NCBI GenBank assembly: GCA_900769035.1
Contig: CAAGFD010000130.1
Coordinates: 1-20,220, forward strand
Length of the DNA stretch: 20,220 bases
Source: Bacteroidales bacterium
Lineage (GTDB): Bacteria; Bacteroidota; Bacteroidia; Bacteroidales; Paludibacteraceae
Reading direction: 5' to 3'
Shown in pieces: positions 1 to 6,337 of the stretch. The notes beneath the pieces were generated by a model. It did no database searches, was not told the DNA's origin, and worked only from the letters and a program-made list of their open reading frames with translations. Position 1 is the first letter of the stretch. Each line of letters begins with the position of its first letter. The position numbers were made by a program, and so were the translations under genes.

Positions 1-217
1 TTAACATATCATTTTTTAATATGTTTTGAATTTCTGTAGTTTTACCTTCATAATCGGTTCCTTTATAAACAGATACATTACTAAAACCCGCATTTTTTAT
101 TCTTCTCTCAACTTCGTTGAGAAATCGATATTTATAATAATTATATAATGCTTTATTATTGCTAGAAGGGTCATCTATTCCCGATATTAAAAATGAATGA
201 AGTGTGTCTTTATCTAA
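1..217 (-). pseudogene. In-frame continuation of the C25 protease after the premature stop
   Basis: Reading on past TAA 218-220 without changing frame gives 72 further sense codons to the window edge. The product begins LDKDTLHSFLISGIDDPSSN and continues with a helix-like segment (YYKYRFLNEVERRIKNAGF), then a VSVYKGTDYEG stretch. This is the order expected in the C25 catalytic domain after the AYGRWP segment, so the stop interrupts one gene rather than separating two. A single substitution, for example CAA to TAA, would explain it. No frameshift is needed. The next ATG in this frame is only two codons from the edge, so independent translation of this piece is unlikely. Confidence 0.7.
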
Positions 218-1378
218 TTACTTAATTCGAGTATTGTAGGCTTTGATCTTATCTAAAATCTTATTGACTTCATCGCTATTAGTTATAGGCCATCTTCCAT
301 AAGCCATTTCCGGAAATAAATTATTTTCGTCTTGATAATTTTGTTTTTCTATACAACCGTAATATAAATCTGTAAATGGATTATTTTTTACTCCAACACC
401 TGCTGAAAATGGTATTTGTGTTTCATTTCCAACAAGTAATAAATATCTCGGTCGCTTTACTGATAAAGTACTATAATATCTTCCTCTTATAAATTCACGT
501 ATTTTACTTCCATTTAACGTGGAAACATTTAACGAATCTTTTATATAGTTAGTTGTTACAATATCAACTTGATATCCGGCTTCTTCTCGGTATTGCTTGT
601 AAGTATTTAATGCGGCAACATAAGTTGCATCTGTAATAACTAAGATTTTACCAAGACTTATCTCCATCCATCTATGCTCTACATTACAAAACGGACAATC
701 AAAAAGCGAATTTGCATCAACTAATTCATTTAACGGAATATCTTCCAATGTTCCTCCATGAATAGGTATAGTACAATTTAGAGCCTTAATTATCCTGATT
801 TTGCCATGAACAGGATTGTAAACTATAGGATTAATATTTACTGTAATTCCTGTCGTTCCAAAAGCTGTATAAGGTTCACTTACTGTTATAAAATTATCCC
901 ATGATTCATGATAACTTGAATAATATCCTACGTTAAAAGAAAACTCCATTGTGTCTTCTTCAAAATTAGGGCACGGTGGATACGGGTAATAATAGTCATC
1001 TATATCATACTCTTTATAAGTAACTTGTAAATTTGAAATTTCAAATTCCTCCCCGTATGATGTACTTGGTAATTGAAGATTTAAAGATTTAATCGGTAAT
1101 GCGGGTATTCCTATAGAATCTCTATAATCACAATCTTCATATCCATGAAACTTATACCATACAAAATTATATCCGAGTGTATCTATGGTAACGGGTGATA
1201 TAAAATTAGAATCCAATGAATATTGTAAAATATATTTATCTGCTTCAGGAACAACATTTAGAGTAGAATCAATATAAACACGTGTCCCAAACGTATAATC
1301 ATCAAGTTCAACAATTTGAGAAGTACATACTAATACCGATAGATAAAATAGTAAAATCAAAATAATATTCTTTTTCAT
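218..1378 (-). CDS. Gingipain-like C25 cysteine protease, N-terminal part, cut by a stop codon
   Basis: This 386-residue open part is the N-terminal half of a peptidase family C25 (gingipain-like) secreted protease. A signal peptide covers about residues 1-20. It is followed by a beta-rich propeptide-like region containing the GIPALPIKSLNLQLP stretch (90-104), typical of secreted C25 proteins. The catalytic fold starts near 244 (KILVITDATYVAALNTYKQYR) and includes RYLLLVGNETQIPF (311-324), TDLYYG (336-341) and the AYGRWPITN segment (359-367). The catalytic His and Cys of the family lie further C-terminal and are not in this part. Translation ends at TAA 218-220, in the middle of the catalytic domain, where no complete C25 enzyme stops. 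The gene is visibly more AT-rich than its neighbours. It is divergent from rsmG and has its own promoter. Family assignment is confident; loss of activity is inferred. Confidence 0.8.
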   Translation of the reverse strand: MKKNIILILLFYLSVLVCTSQIVELDDYTFGTRVYIDSTLNVVPEADKYILQYSLDSNFISPVTIDTLGYNFVWYKFHGYEDCDYRDSIGIPALPIKSLNLQLPSTSYGEEFEISNLQVTYKEYDIDDYYYPYPPCPNFEEDTMEFSFNVGYYSSYHESWDNFITVSEPYTAFGTTGITVNINPIVYNPVHGKIRIIKALNCTIPIHGGTLEDIPLNELVDANSLFDCPFCNVEHRWMEISLGKILVITDATYVAALNTYKQYREEAGYQVDIVTTNYIKDSLNVSTLNGSKIREFIRGRYYSTLSVKRPRYLLLVGNETQIPFSAGVGVKNNPFTDLYYGCIEKQNYQDENNLFPEMAYGRWPITNSDEVNKILDKIKAYNTRIK

Positions 1379-1428
1379 ATCAATATCATTTTGTTAATAT
1401 TATATTCATTCTATTTATGCATATTCAA

Positions 1429-1484
1429 GGTATGAGTAATAATACATAATACTCATACCATAGGTTGTTTCAAGGCTAAACAAC
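1429..1484. promoter_or_regulatory. Two tandem hairpins in the protease leader
   Basis: Two perfect inverted repeats lie back to back. GGTATGAGTA (1429-1438) pairs with TACTCATACC (1450-1459) across 11 nt. GTTGTTT (1464-1470) pairs with AAACAAC (1478-1484) across 7 nt. Neither is followed by a U-tract on either strand, so they are not ordinary terminators. They fall within the predicted 5' leader of the C25 gene, which suggests a role in mRNA stability or translation, or as protein-binding sites. The repeats are seen; the function is inferred. Confidence 0.5.
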
Positions 1485-1536
1485 AAAATAATATGTATTT
1501 AATATTTAACATAGATACATATAAATTTTCACAAGG

Positions 1537-1566
1537 CAAAGTTAATAAATTAATTAAAATCTACAA
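1537..1566 (-). promoter_or_regulatory. Promoter of the C25 protease gene
   Basis: On the minus strand a TTG (1564-1566) is separated by 19 nt from TAACTTTG (1537-1544). This matches the Bacteroidetes housekeeping layout of a -33 TTG/TTTG and a -7 TAnnTTTG at the expected spacing. It predicts a start near 1530 and an unusually long leader of about 150 nt before the ATG at 1378. Confidence 0.6.
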
Positions 1567-1646
1567 TATATTTAAATAAAATTTTTCCTCCCCTACTTTC
1601 TACAGAATTATCAACAGATATGTATATAGAATCAAATAAAAAGTAT

Positions 1647-1654
1647 TACCTTTG
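1647..1654 (+). promoter_or_regulatory. Probable -7 box of the rsmG operon promoter
   Basis: TACCTTTG fits the Bacteroidetes -7 consensus TAnnTTTG and points toward rsmG, whose ATG is at 1770, giving a leader of roughly 110 nt. No clear TTG is present 19-21 nt upstream, so the -33 element is weak or absent. Confidence 0.5.
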
Positions 1655-1769
1655 TATGACAAGGAATTCTGACGGACAAACATTCGAATTATAGTCGGAA
1701 ATAATCATTTCTATATTAAAGAATATTTTAGCCGTCGTTAAGCACTAACAATATTATAATCAAAGATAT

Positions 1770-2390
1770 ATGGATAAAATTTTAAAATATTTTCCGGAGC
1801 TTACAGAGAAGCAAAAAGAAAAATTTGCCGCATTAGACGAGCTGTATAGAGATTGGAATTCAAAGATAAATGTAATATCGCGCAAAGATATAGACAATTT
1901 ATACGAGCATCATGTACTACACTCTTTGGCAATAGCCCGCATATTAAAATTCAAGCCGGGCACTACCCTTGTAGATGTAGGTACCGGCGGGGGCTTTCCG
2001 GGAATACCATTAGCAATACTGTTTGAAGATTGCACATTTCATTTGGTAGATTCTATAGGCAAGAAAGTGAAGGTAGCGAGTGCCATAGCGGAAGCGTTGC
2101 AACTCGATAATGTAACTACACAATGGAGCCGAATGGAAGAGGTAAAGGAGAAGTACGACTTTGTAGTATCGAGAGCAGTAATGCCATTAGGTGACTTAGT
2201 TAAATTAGTAAAGAAGAACGTTAACGGAACGCACAAAAACGCCTTACCAAACGGACTAATCTGTCTGAAAGGGGGCGAGTTGGAGCACGAAATAGCCCCA
2301 TATAAAAAGATTGCAACACTATATAATCTGAGCGACTACTATGAAGAAGAATTCTTCAAAACAAAAAAAGGAGTTTACTTGCCATTATAA
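1770..2390 (+). CDS. rsmG: 16S rRNA (guanine-527-N7)-methyltransferase RsmG (GidB)
   Basis: A 206-residue protein of the usual RsmG length. This class I SAM-dependent methyltransferase makes m7G527 in the 530 loop of 16S rRNA; loss of the enzyme gives low-level streptomycin resistance in several bacteria. Visible family features are the WNSKINVISRKD segment (29-40), the HVLHSLAIA helix (48-56), the glycine-rich SAM loop DVGTGGGFPGIPL (69-81), the acidic HLVDS strand end that binds the SAM ribose, and VVSRAV in the methyl-transfer region. The ATG at 1770 follows the -7 box at 1647-1654. The gene is the first of a two-gene unit with the hydrolase at 2487, 96 bp downstream. Confidence 0.95.
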   Translation: MDKILKYFPELTEKQKEKFAALDELYRDWNSKINVISRKDIDNLYEHHVLHSLAIARILKFKPGTTLVDVGTGGGFPGIPLAILFEDCTFHLVDSIGKKVKVASAIAEALQLDNVTTQWSRMEEVKEKYDFVVSRAVMPLGDLVKLVKKNVNGTHKNALPNGLICLKGGELEHEIAPYKKIATLYNLSDYYEEEFFKTKKGVYLPL

Positions 2391-2467
2391 AGTTTGATAA
2401 TCTAAATTGCCTGATATTTTCAAAACAGGCAACTATAAATATCCTTACCATTATAAATTTGATAACC
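2382..2467 (+). repeat. Imperfect direct repeat flanking a hairpin between rsmG and the hydrolase gene
   Basis: The stretch at 2382-2403, which overlaps the rsmG stop codon, recurs at 2448-2467 with one base deleted and one changed; both copies share CCATTATAAA and TTTGATAA. Between them a 7-bp hairpin is formed by TTGCCTG (2407-2413) and CAGGCAA (2426-2432) with a 12-nt loop. No U-tract follows, so it is not a canonical terminator. It could be a small duplication or an RNA-processing site between the two cistrons. Confidence 0.5.
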
Positions 2468-2486
2468 TACATAGACTATCAACAAT

Positions 2487-3125
2487 ATGGAGATAAAACA
2501 ATTCATTTTTAATCCGATTCAAGAAAACACTTACGTTATTTGGAATAGCGATACAAAAGAGGGTGCAATAGTAGATTGTGGTGCACTTTTTGAGGGAGAG
2601 CAACAGAGATTATCTGACTTTATCAAAGAGAATGAAATTCACATAAAATATCTACTAAACACACATATGCACTTCGACCACTGTCTTGGAAGTCATTGGG
2701 CTGCAGAGACATACGGAGTAAAACTAATGGCACACAAGGGAGATGCCGACATTGCATCGCGCCTCAGCGAGCAGATTCGTATGTTTGGTTTGCCTTTTGA
2801 AGTAAAAACTGAACCTATCGGTATTTTTATAGATGAAAGCTGTGAATTATCGCTTGGCAATGAACAGATTAAAGTGATAGAAACACCGGGACACAGCCAA
2901 GGTGGCATATGCTTTTACATCCCCACAAGCAACATACTACTCTCGGGAGACACACTTTTCGAAGGCTCGATAGGAAGAACGGATTTAGAAGGGGGCAACT
3001 ACACCCAATTAATAAAATCTATCAAAAGCAAAATATCCGTGCTACCCGCAGCAACAAAAGTATATTGCGGTCACGGTAGCTACACCACTATAGGCGACGA
3101 ACTAAAATACAACCCGTATTTATAG
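2487..3125 (+). CDS. Metallo-beta-lactamase-fold hydrolase, glyoxalase II-like
   Basis: A 212-residue cytosolic member of the metallo-beta-lactamase superfamily, closest in layout to the short YcbL-type glyoxalase II-like hydrolases, which act on thioesters such as S-lactoylglutathione or related substrates. The binuclear metal site is complete: THMHFDH (59-65), His136 in ETPGHSQGG, Asp155 in SGDTLFEGSIGRTDL, and His196 in CGHGSYT. The GSIGRTDL segment is characteristic of this subgroup. There is no signal peptide. The gene follows rsmG on the same strand and ends 119 bp before the convergent rnpA stop. The fold is certain; the physiological substrate cannot be read from sequence. Confidence 0.88.
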   Translation: MEIKQFIFNPIQENTYVIWNSDTKEGAIVDCGALFEGEQQRLSDFIKENEIHIKYLLNTHMHFDHCLGSHWAAETYGVKLMAHKGDADIASRLSEQIRMFGLPFEVKTEPIGIFIDESCELSLGNEQIKVIETPGHSQGGICFYIPTSNILLSGDTLFEGSIGRTDLEGGNYTQLIKSIKSKISVLPAATKVYCGHGSYTTIGDELKYNPYL

Positions 3126-3226
3126 CCGGCAAACACCAACAAGCATAGATAAACATTGTCAGATACGAGTTATCGGCGTCTATCACTGATATCAAAAATA
3201 TAAAAGAGGGAAGAAAAGTAAAATCA

Positions 3227-3252
3227 CACTTTCTAAAGTAATTACTAAAGTG
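3227..3252 (-). terminator. Weak candidate terminator at the end of rnpA
   Basis: CACTTT (3227-3232) can pair with AAAGTG (3247-3252), overlapping the rnpA stop codon. On the minus strand a T-rich stretch follows the stem. The stem is only 6 bp with a 14-nt loop, so this is much less convincing than the other terminators here. I see no clear terminator for the opposing rsmG-hydrolase unit. Confidence 0.28.
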
Positions 3253-3661
3253 CCGAGGTAGAGACTTTTTCGATAATTTTATTTATCACCTTGGTCATCT
3301 TAGGATAGATATTTGCGTACGAGAGGTTGAAATCATTATTAATGACAGAAACAGCCATATCGATACGCAAATTATTTTTTTTGAGCTCATCAATAAGGGC
3401 ATTCTGCTGTAAACGATACGACTCACGAAGCAATCTTTTATACCTATTTCTGTCTACAGCATGCTTATAATACCTTTTCGGCACCACAAAAAGCACTCTT
3501 ACCGGCTCCAAAACAGCATCATCTGCATCGCTATAATCGGCTGCAGATACGGAATAGACAACACGGAGTGGATAAACAAGAAGTTTATCTCCACTGGCAA
3601 ACAATCTATCTATCACCATCTTACTACAAAGATGCTTACTTTTTGGAAAAGAAAAATCCAT
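3245..3661 (-). CDS. rnpA: Ribonuclease P protein component
   Basis: A 138-residue basic protein, the protein subunit of RNase P, which with the M1/P RNA removes 5' leaders from pre-tRNAs. The diagnostic RNR motif is intact at residues 62-83, with the pattern KRxxKxAVxRNRxKRxxRES, and the N-terminal F-P-K substrate-groove signature is at 5-7. An acidic insertion (DYSDADDAVLEP, 42-53) before the central strand is slightly unusual. In many Bacteroidetes rnpA is followed by yidD and lies near hemD; here it stands alone, convergent with the hydrolase gene and separated from fusA2 by a strong terminator. It has its own -7 box at 3712-3719. Confidence 0.92.
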   Translation of the reverse strand: MDFSFPKSKHLCSKMVIDRLFASGDKLLVYPLRVVYSVSAADYSDADDAVLEPVRVLFVVPKRYYKHAVDRNRYKRLLRESYRLQQNALIDELKKNNLRIDMAVSVINNDFNLSYANIYPKMTKVINKIIEKVSTSAL

Positions 3662-3711
3662 TATTATTTCGAGACCGGGATAAAGAGTTTTATAACTGTT
3701 TTTTCGAAATG

Positions 3712-3719
3712 CAAATTTA
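3712..3719 (-). promoter_or_regulatory. Probable -7 box of the rnpA promoter
   Basis: Minus-strand TAAATTTG matches TAnnTTTG and lies 51 nt upstream of the rnpA ATG, giving a leader of about 45 nt. It sits in an 18-nt block, GCAAATTTACAAAAAATA (3711-3728), that recurs almost exactly upstream of fusA2 and of the large cargo gene. No good -33 TTG was found. Confidence 0.45.
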
Positions 3720-3773
3720 CAAAAAATAGATTAATTAACGGAGAGCGACAAAGAATAATAATTAGAAAAGCAC

Positions 3774-3813
3774 AAAAAAAGAAGGGAGTAATAGAAAGCA
3801 TTACCCCCTTCTT
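3774..3813 (-). terminator. Intrinsic terminator of fusA2
   Basis: In minus-strand RNA a 12-bp stem forms between 3800-3811 and 3781-3792 with a 7-nt loop. The single plus-strand mismatch becomes a G-U pair in the RNA. The stem is followed directly by seven U residues (3774-3780). It lies 21 bp after the fusA2 stop codon and before the rnpA promoter, so it separates the two genes. Confidence 0.85.
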
Positions 3814-3833
3814 CGAGATATAGAAAGCCAATA

Positions 3834-5993
3834 TTAGTCTTCTGTTTGTGTAGCCTCGTACTCTTTGAGGAGTTTTTCTTGAACGTCAGAAGGGCAGAGT
3901 TCGTAAGAAGCAAACTTCATAGTAAATGAAGCGCGGCCACCGGAGAGAGAACTAAGTGCTGTAGAATAGTTTGAAAGTTCTTTAAGAGGCACCTTAGCAA
4001 GGAGTTTTTCAAAGCCTTTCACACTCTCCATACCCATGATGATAGCACGACGACCTTGGAGGTCACTCATCACATCACCCATACGGTCGGAAGGAACGAG
4101 TACTTCTACATCGTAAACAGGCTCAAGGATTTTAGGGTTAGCCTCTTTAAATGCTTGAGCGAAAGCGTTACGACCGGCGAGGCGGAAAGAAATTTCGTTA
4201 GAATCTACCGGGTGCATTTTACCATCGTAAACGATAACGCGTACGTCGCGTGCATAAGAACCGGTGAGAGGACCTTGCTCCATACGGTCCATAAGACCTT
4301 TAAGAATAGCAGGCATAAAACGAGCATCGATAGCACCACCTACGATAGAGTTAACCATCACGAGTTTACCACCCCATTCAAGAGGAATTTCTTGAGTATC
4401 ACGAGCGGTAATTCTGTATTCCTGGCCATTGAATTTATATATATCTTTAACAGGTTCACCCTCTACATAAGGTTCTATAATAAGGTGAACTTCACCGAAT
4501 TGACCGGCACCACCGGATTGTTTTTTATGGCGATAATCGCTACGTGCGGCACGAGTAATTGTTTCACGGTAAGGGATACGAGGTTCAAGGAATTCGATAG
4601 GGAGTTTATCATTATTTTCTATACGCCATTTAAGGGTACGGAGGTGGAATTCACCTTGACCGGAAACGATAGTTTGTTTAAGTTCCTTACTTTGTTCTAC
4701 AATCCAAGTAGGGTCTTCCTCGTGCATACGGGTAAGAATTTCATTAAGTTTTTCTTCTTCGCCGTTAGCAACAGGTTTAATAGCTCTGCGATATTTTGGT
4801 TCCGGATATTTGATACCTTCGAAATTAAAGTCACAACCTTTAGCGTTAAGCACGTTACCGGTACGAGTATCTTTTAATTTTACGGTAGCACCAATATCAC
4901 CGGCTACTATTTGATCTACTTTAATACGGTTTGCACCGGCAACGCAGAACAATTGGGAGATACGTTCTTTACCGCCGTTGCGTGAAATATTCGTCATATC
5001 ATCGCCCTCTTTAAGGGTACCGCTCATCACTTTGAAATAGATAACCTCACCGATATGTGGTTCTACACTTGTTTTGAATACAAAGATAGAAGTAGGGCCA
5101 TCTTTATCCGGTTTCACTTCAACAGCATCGGAAGTAACAGGGCAAGGCATATCGTCTACGAAAGGAACAACATTACCGAGGAACTCCATAAGGCGGCGCA
5201 CACCCATATCTTTACCTGAGCAAACGCAGAATACAGGGAATATATCACGACCAACGAGACCTTTACGTATACCGGCGCGCATCTCATCTTCGGTAAGAGA
5301 GCCTTGTTCGAAATATTTATCCATGAGGGATTCATCGTTTTCGGCAGCAGCTTCAACGAGGGCATTGTGTAGTTCTTTAGCTTTATCCAATTGGTCTGCC
5401 GGTATATCGAGAATTTCAGGAGCGCCACCTTCCGGTTTCCAACGATACATCTTCATAAGAAGAACGTCGATAACGGCATTGAAATTCGGACCGCAGTTAA
5501 TAGGATATTGTACGAGAACTACTTTAGGACCGAAACTTTCGCGGAGTTGCTCAACAGTTTGGTCGAAATTAGATTTCTCGGTATCCAATTGGTTTGCAAG
5601 GAAGATAACAGGTTTATGAGCCTGCTCGGTATATCTAAAATGGTTTTGAGTACCCACCTCAACGCCATATTGTGTATTAACAACGATAAGAGCCTGGTCG
5701 GTAACGGCGAGAGAAGTAATTACACCACCTACAAAGTCATCAGAGCCCGGGCAGTCGATAATATTAAGTTTTTTACCTGCCCATTCAACGTGAACGACGG
5801 TAGGGAAAACGGAATAGCCATATTCCATTTCTACCGGAAAATAATCTGATACCGTATTTTTAGCATCTACAGTACCTCTACGTTTTATAACTCCACTCTC
5901 ATAAAGCATAGCTTCTACAAGAGTGGTTTTCCCGGAGCCGGAACCTCCCATTAAAGAGATGTTCTTAATTTCATTAGTTTGATAAACTTTCAT
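3834..5993 (-). CDS. fusA2: Elongation factor G paralogue of the EF-G2 (FusA2) type, catalytic His replaced
   Basis: A 719-residue translational GTPase with the full EF-G domain order: G domain (about 1-285), domain II (about 300-390), domain III, domain IV (about 480-600, including the TRAARSDYRHKKQSGGAGQFGEV stretch) and a C-terminal domain V. It would bind the ribosome and drive or assist translocation. The G motifs diverge from housekeeping EF-G. The P-loop is GGSGSGKT (16-23). The switch I RGIT is replaced by YGYS (58-61). The usual DTPGHVDF is DCPGSDDF (80-87), so the catalytic His is Ser84. NKxD is NQLD (134-137). The Bacteroides EF-G2 paralogue is reported to act without GTP hydrolysis and to matter for gut colonisation; membership in that group is inferred from these substitutions. 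A canonical fusA should exist elsewhere in the genome. It is a single-gene unit ending at the terminator 3774-3813. Confidence 0.88.
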   Translation of the reverse strand: MKVYQTNEIKNISLMGGSGSGKTTLVEAMLYESGVIKRRGTVDAKNTVSDYFPVEMEYGYSVFPTVVHVEWAGKKLNIIDCPGSDDFVGGVITSLAVTDQALIVVNTQYGVEVGTQNHFRYTEQAHKPVIFLANQLDTEKSNFDQTVEQLRESFGPKVVLVQYPINCGPNFNAVIDVLLMKMYRWKPEGGAPEILDIPADQLDKAKELHNALVEAAAENDESLMDKYFEQGSLTEDEMRAGIRKGLVGRDIFPVFCVCSGKDMGVRRLMEFLGNVVPFVDDMPCPVTSDAVEVKPDKDGPTSIFVFKTSVEPHIGEVIYFKVMSGTLKEGDDMTNISRNGGKERISQLFCVAGANRIKVDQIVAGDIGATVKLKDTRTGNVLNAKGCDFNFEGIKYPEPKYRRAIKPVANGEEEKLNEILTRMHEEDPTWIVEQSKELKQTIVSGQGEFHLRTLKWRIENNDKLPIEFLEPRIPYRETITRAARSDYRHKKQSGGAGQFGEVHLIIEPYVEGEPVKDIYKFNGQEYRITARDTQEIPLEWGGKLVMVNSIVGGAIDARFMPAILKGLMDRMEQGPLTGSYARDVRVIVYDGKMHPVDSNEISFRLAGRNAFAQAFKEANPKILEPVYDVEVLVPSDRMGDVMSDLQGRRAIIMGMESVKGFEKLLAKVPLKELSNYSTALSSLSGGRASFTMKFASYELCPSDVQEKLLKEYEATQTED

Positions 5994-6083
5994 ATCGAAT
6001 ATATTTTAAAAATTAATTTATTACAAGAAAGGGGTTGAAAAATAGAATTTATTAATAGAATTCTTCATCTCCTAAAAGCGATT

Positions 6084-6100
6084 GCAATTTACAAAAAATA
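6084..6100 (-). promoter_or_regulatory. Possible fusA2 promoter region
   Basis: GCAATTTACAAAAAATA repeats the promoter block seen before rnpA and the cargo gene, but with one T missing from the -7 box (TAAATTG instead of TAAATTTG on the minus strand). It lies about 90 nt upstream of the fusA2 ATG. The rest of 5994-6267 is AT-rich and contains no gene I can support. Confidence 0.35.
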
Positions 6101-6267
6101 TACTGATTTGAAAAGAAAAAAAATATGTTCTTTAATAGTTTTTTCAAAAAATATGTTTTACAGCAAACGATAGATTAATTTATTAATATATAGATTATTA
6201 ATATACAACCGAGGATAAAATACGGAAATTATTAGTAAAAAGGGGAGATTAAGAAATAAAAAAAGTC

Positions 6268-6303
6268 AAAAAAAAGCGACTCCCCTTAAAAAAAGAGAGT
6301 CGC
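6268..6303 (-). terminator. Intrinsic terminator of the Omp28-like gene
   Basis: GCGACTC (6276-6282) pairs perfectly with GAGTCGC (6297-6303) across 14 nt. On the minus strand the stem is followed by eight T residues (6268-6275). It sits 34 bp beyond the stop codon of the Omp28-like gene and isolates that gene from fusA2. Confidence 0.85.
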
Positions 6304-6337
6304 AAAGTAATTGAAATATTGTTAACCTTTAAATTTA

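Noticed and set aside
218..230. Frameshift as the cause of protease truncation
   Set aside because: The C25 sequence continues in exactly the same frame after the TAA, so a substitution explains it and no indel is needed.
1464..1484. A repeat-like GTTGTTT...AAACAAC sequence resembling half of a CRISPR repeat
   Set aside because: Only one copy exists, with no spacer periodicity and no cas genes in the window.
1608..1616. TTATCAACA, a DnaA-box-like sequence near rsmG
   Set aside because: A single imperfect box in AT-rich DNA. There is no box cluster and no dnaA or gidA nearby, so no origin is supported.
4056..4877. A 273-codon plus-strand open frame opposite fusA2
   Set aside because: Antisense shadow of a well-conserved EF-G paralogue; no recognisable protein features.
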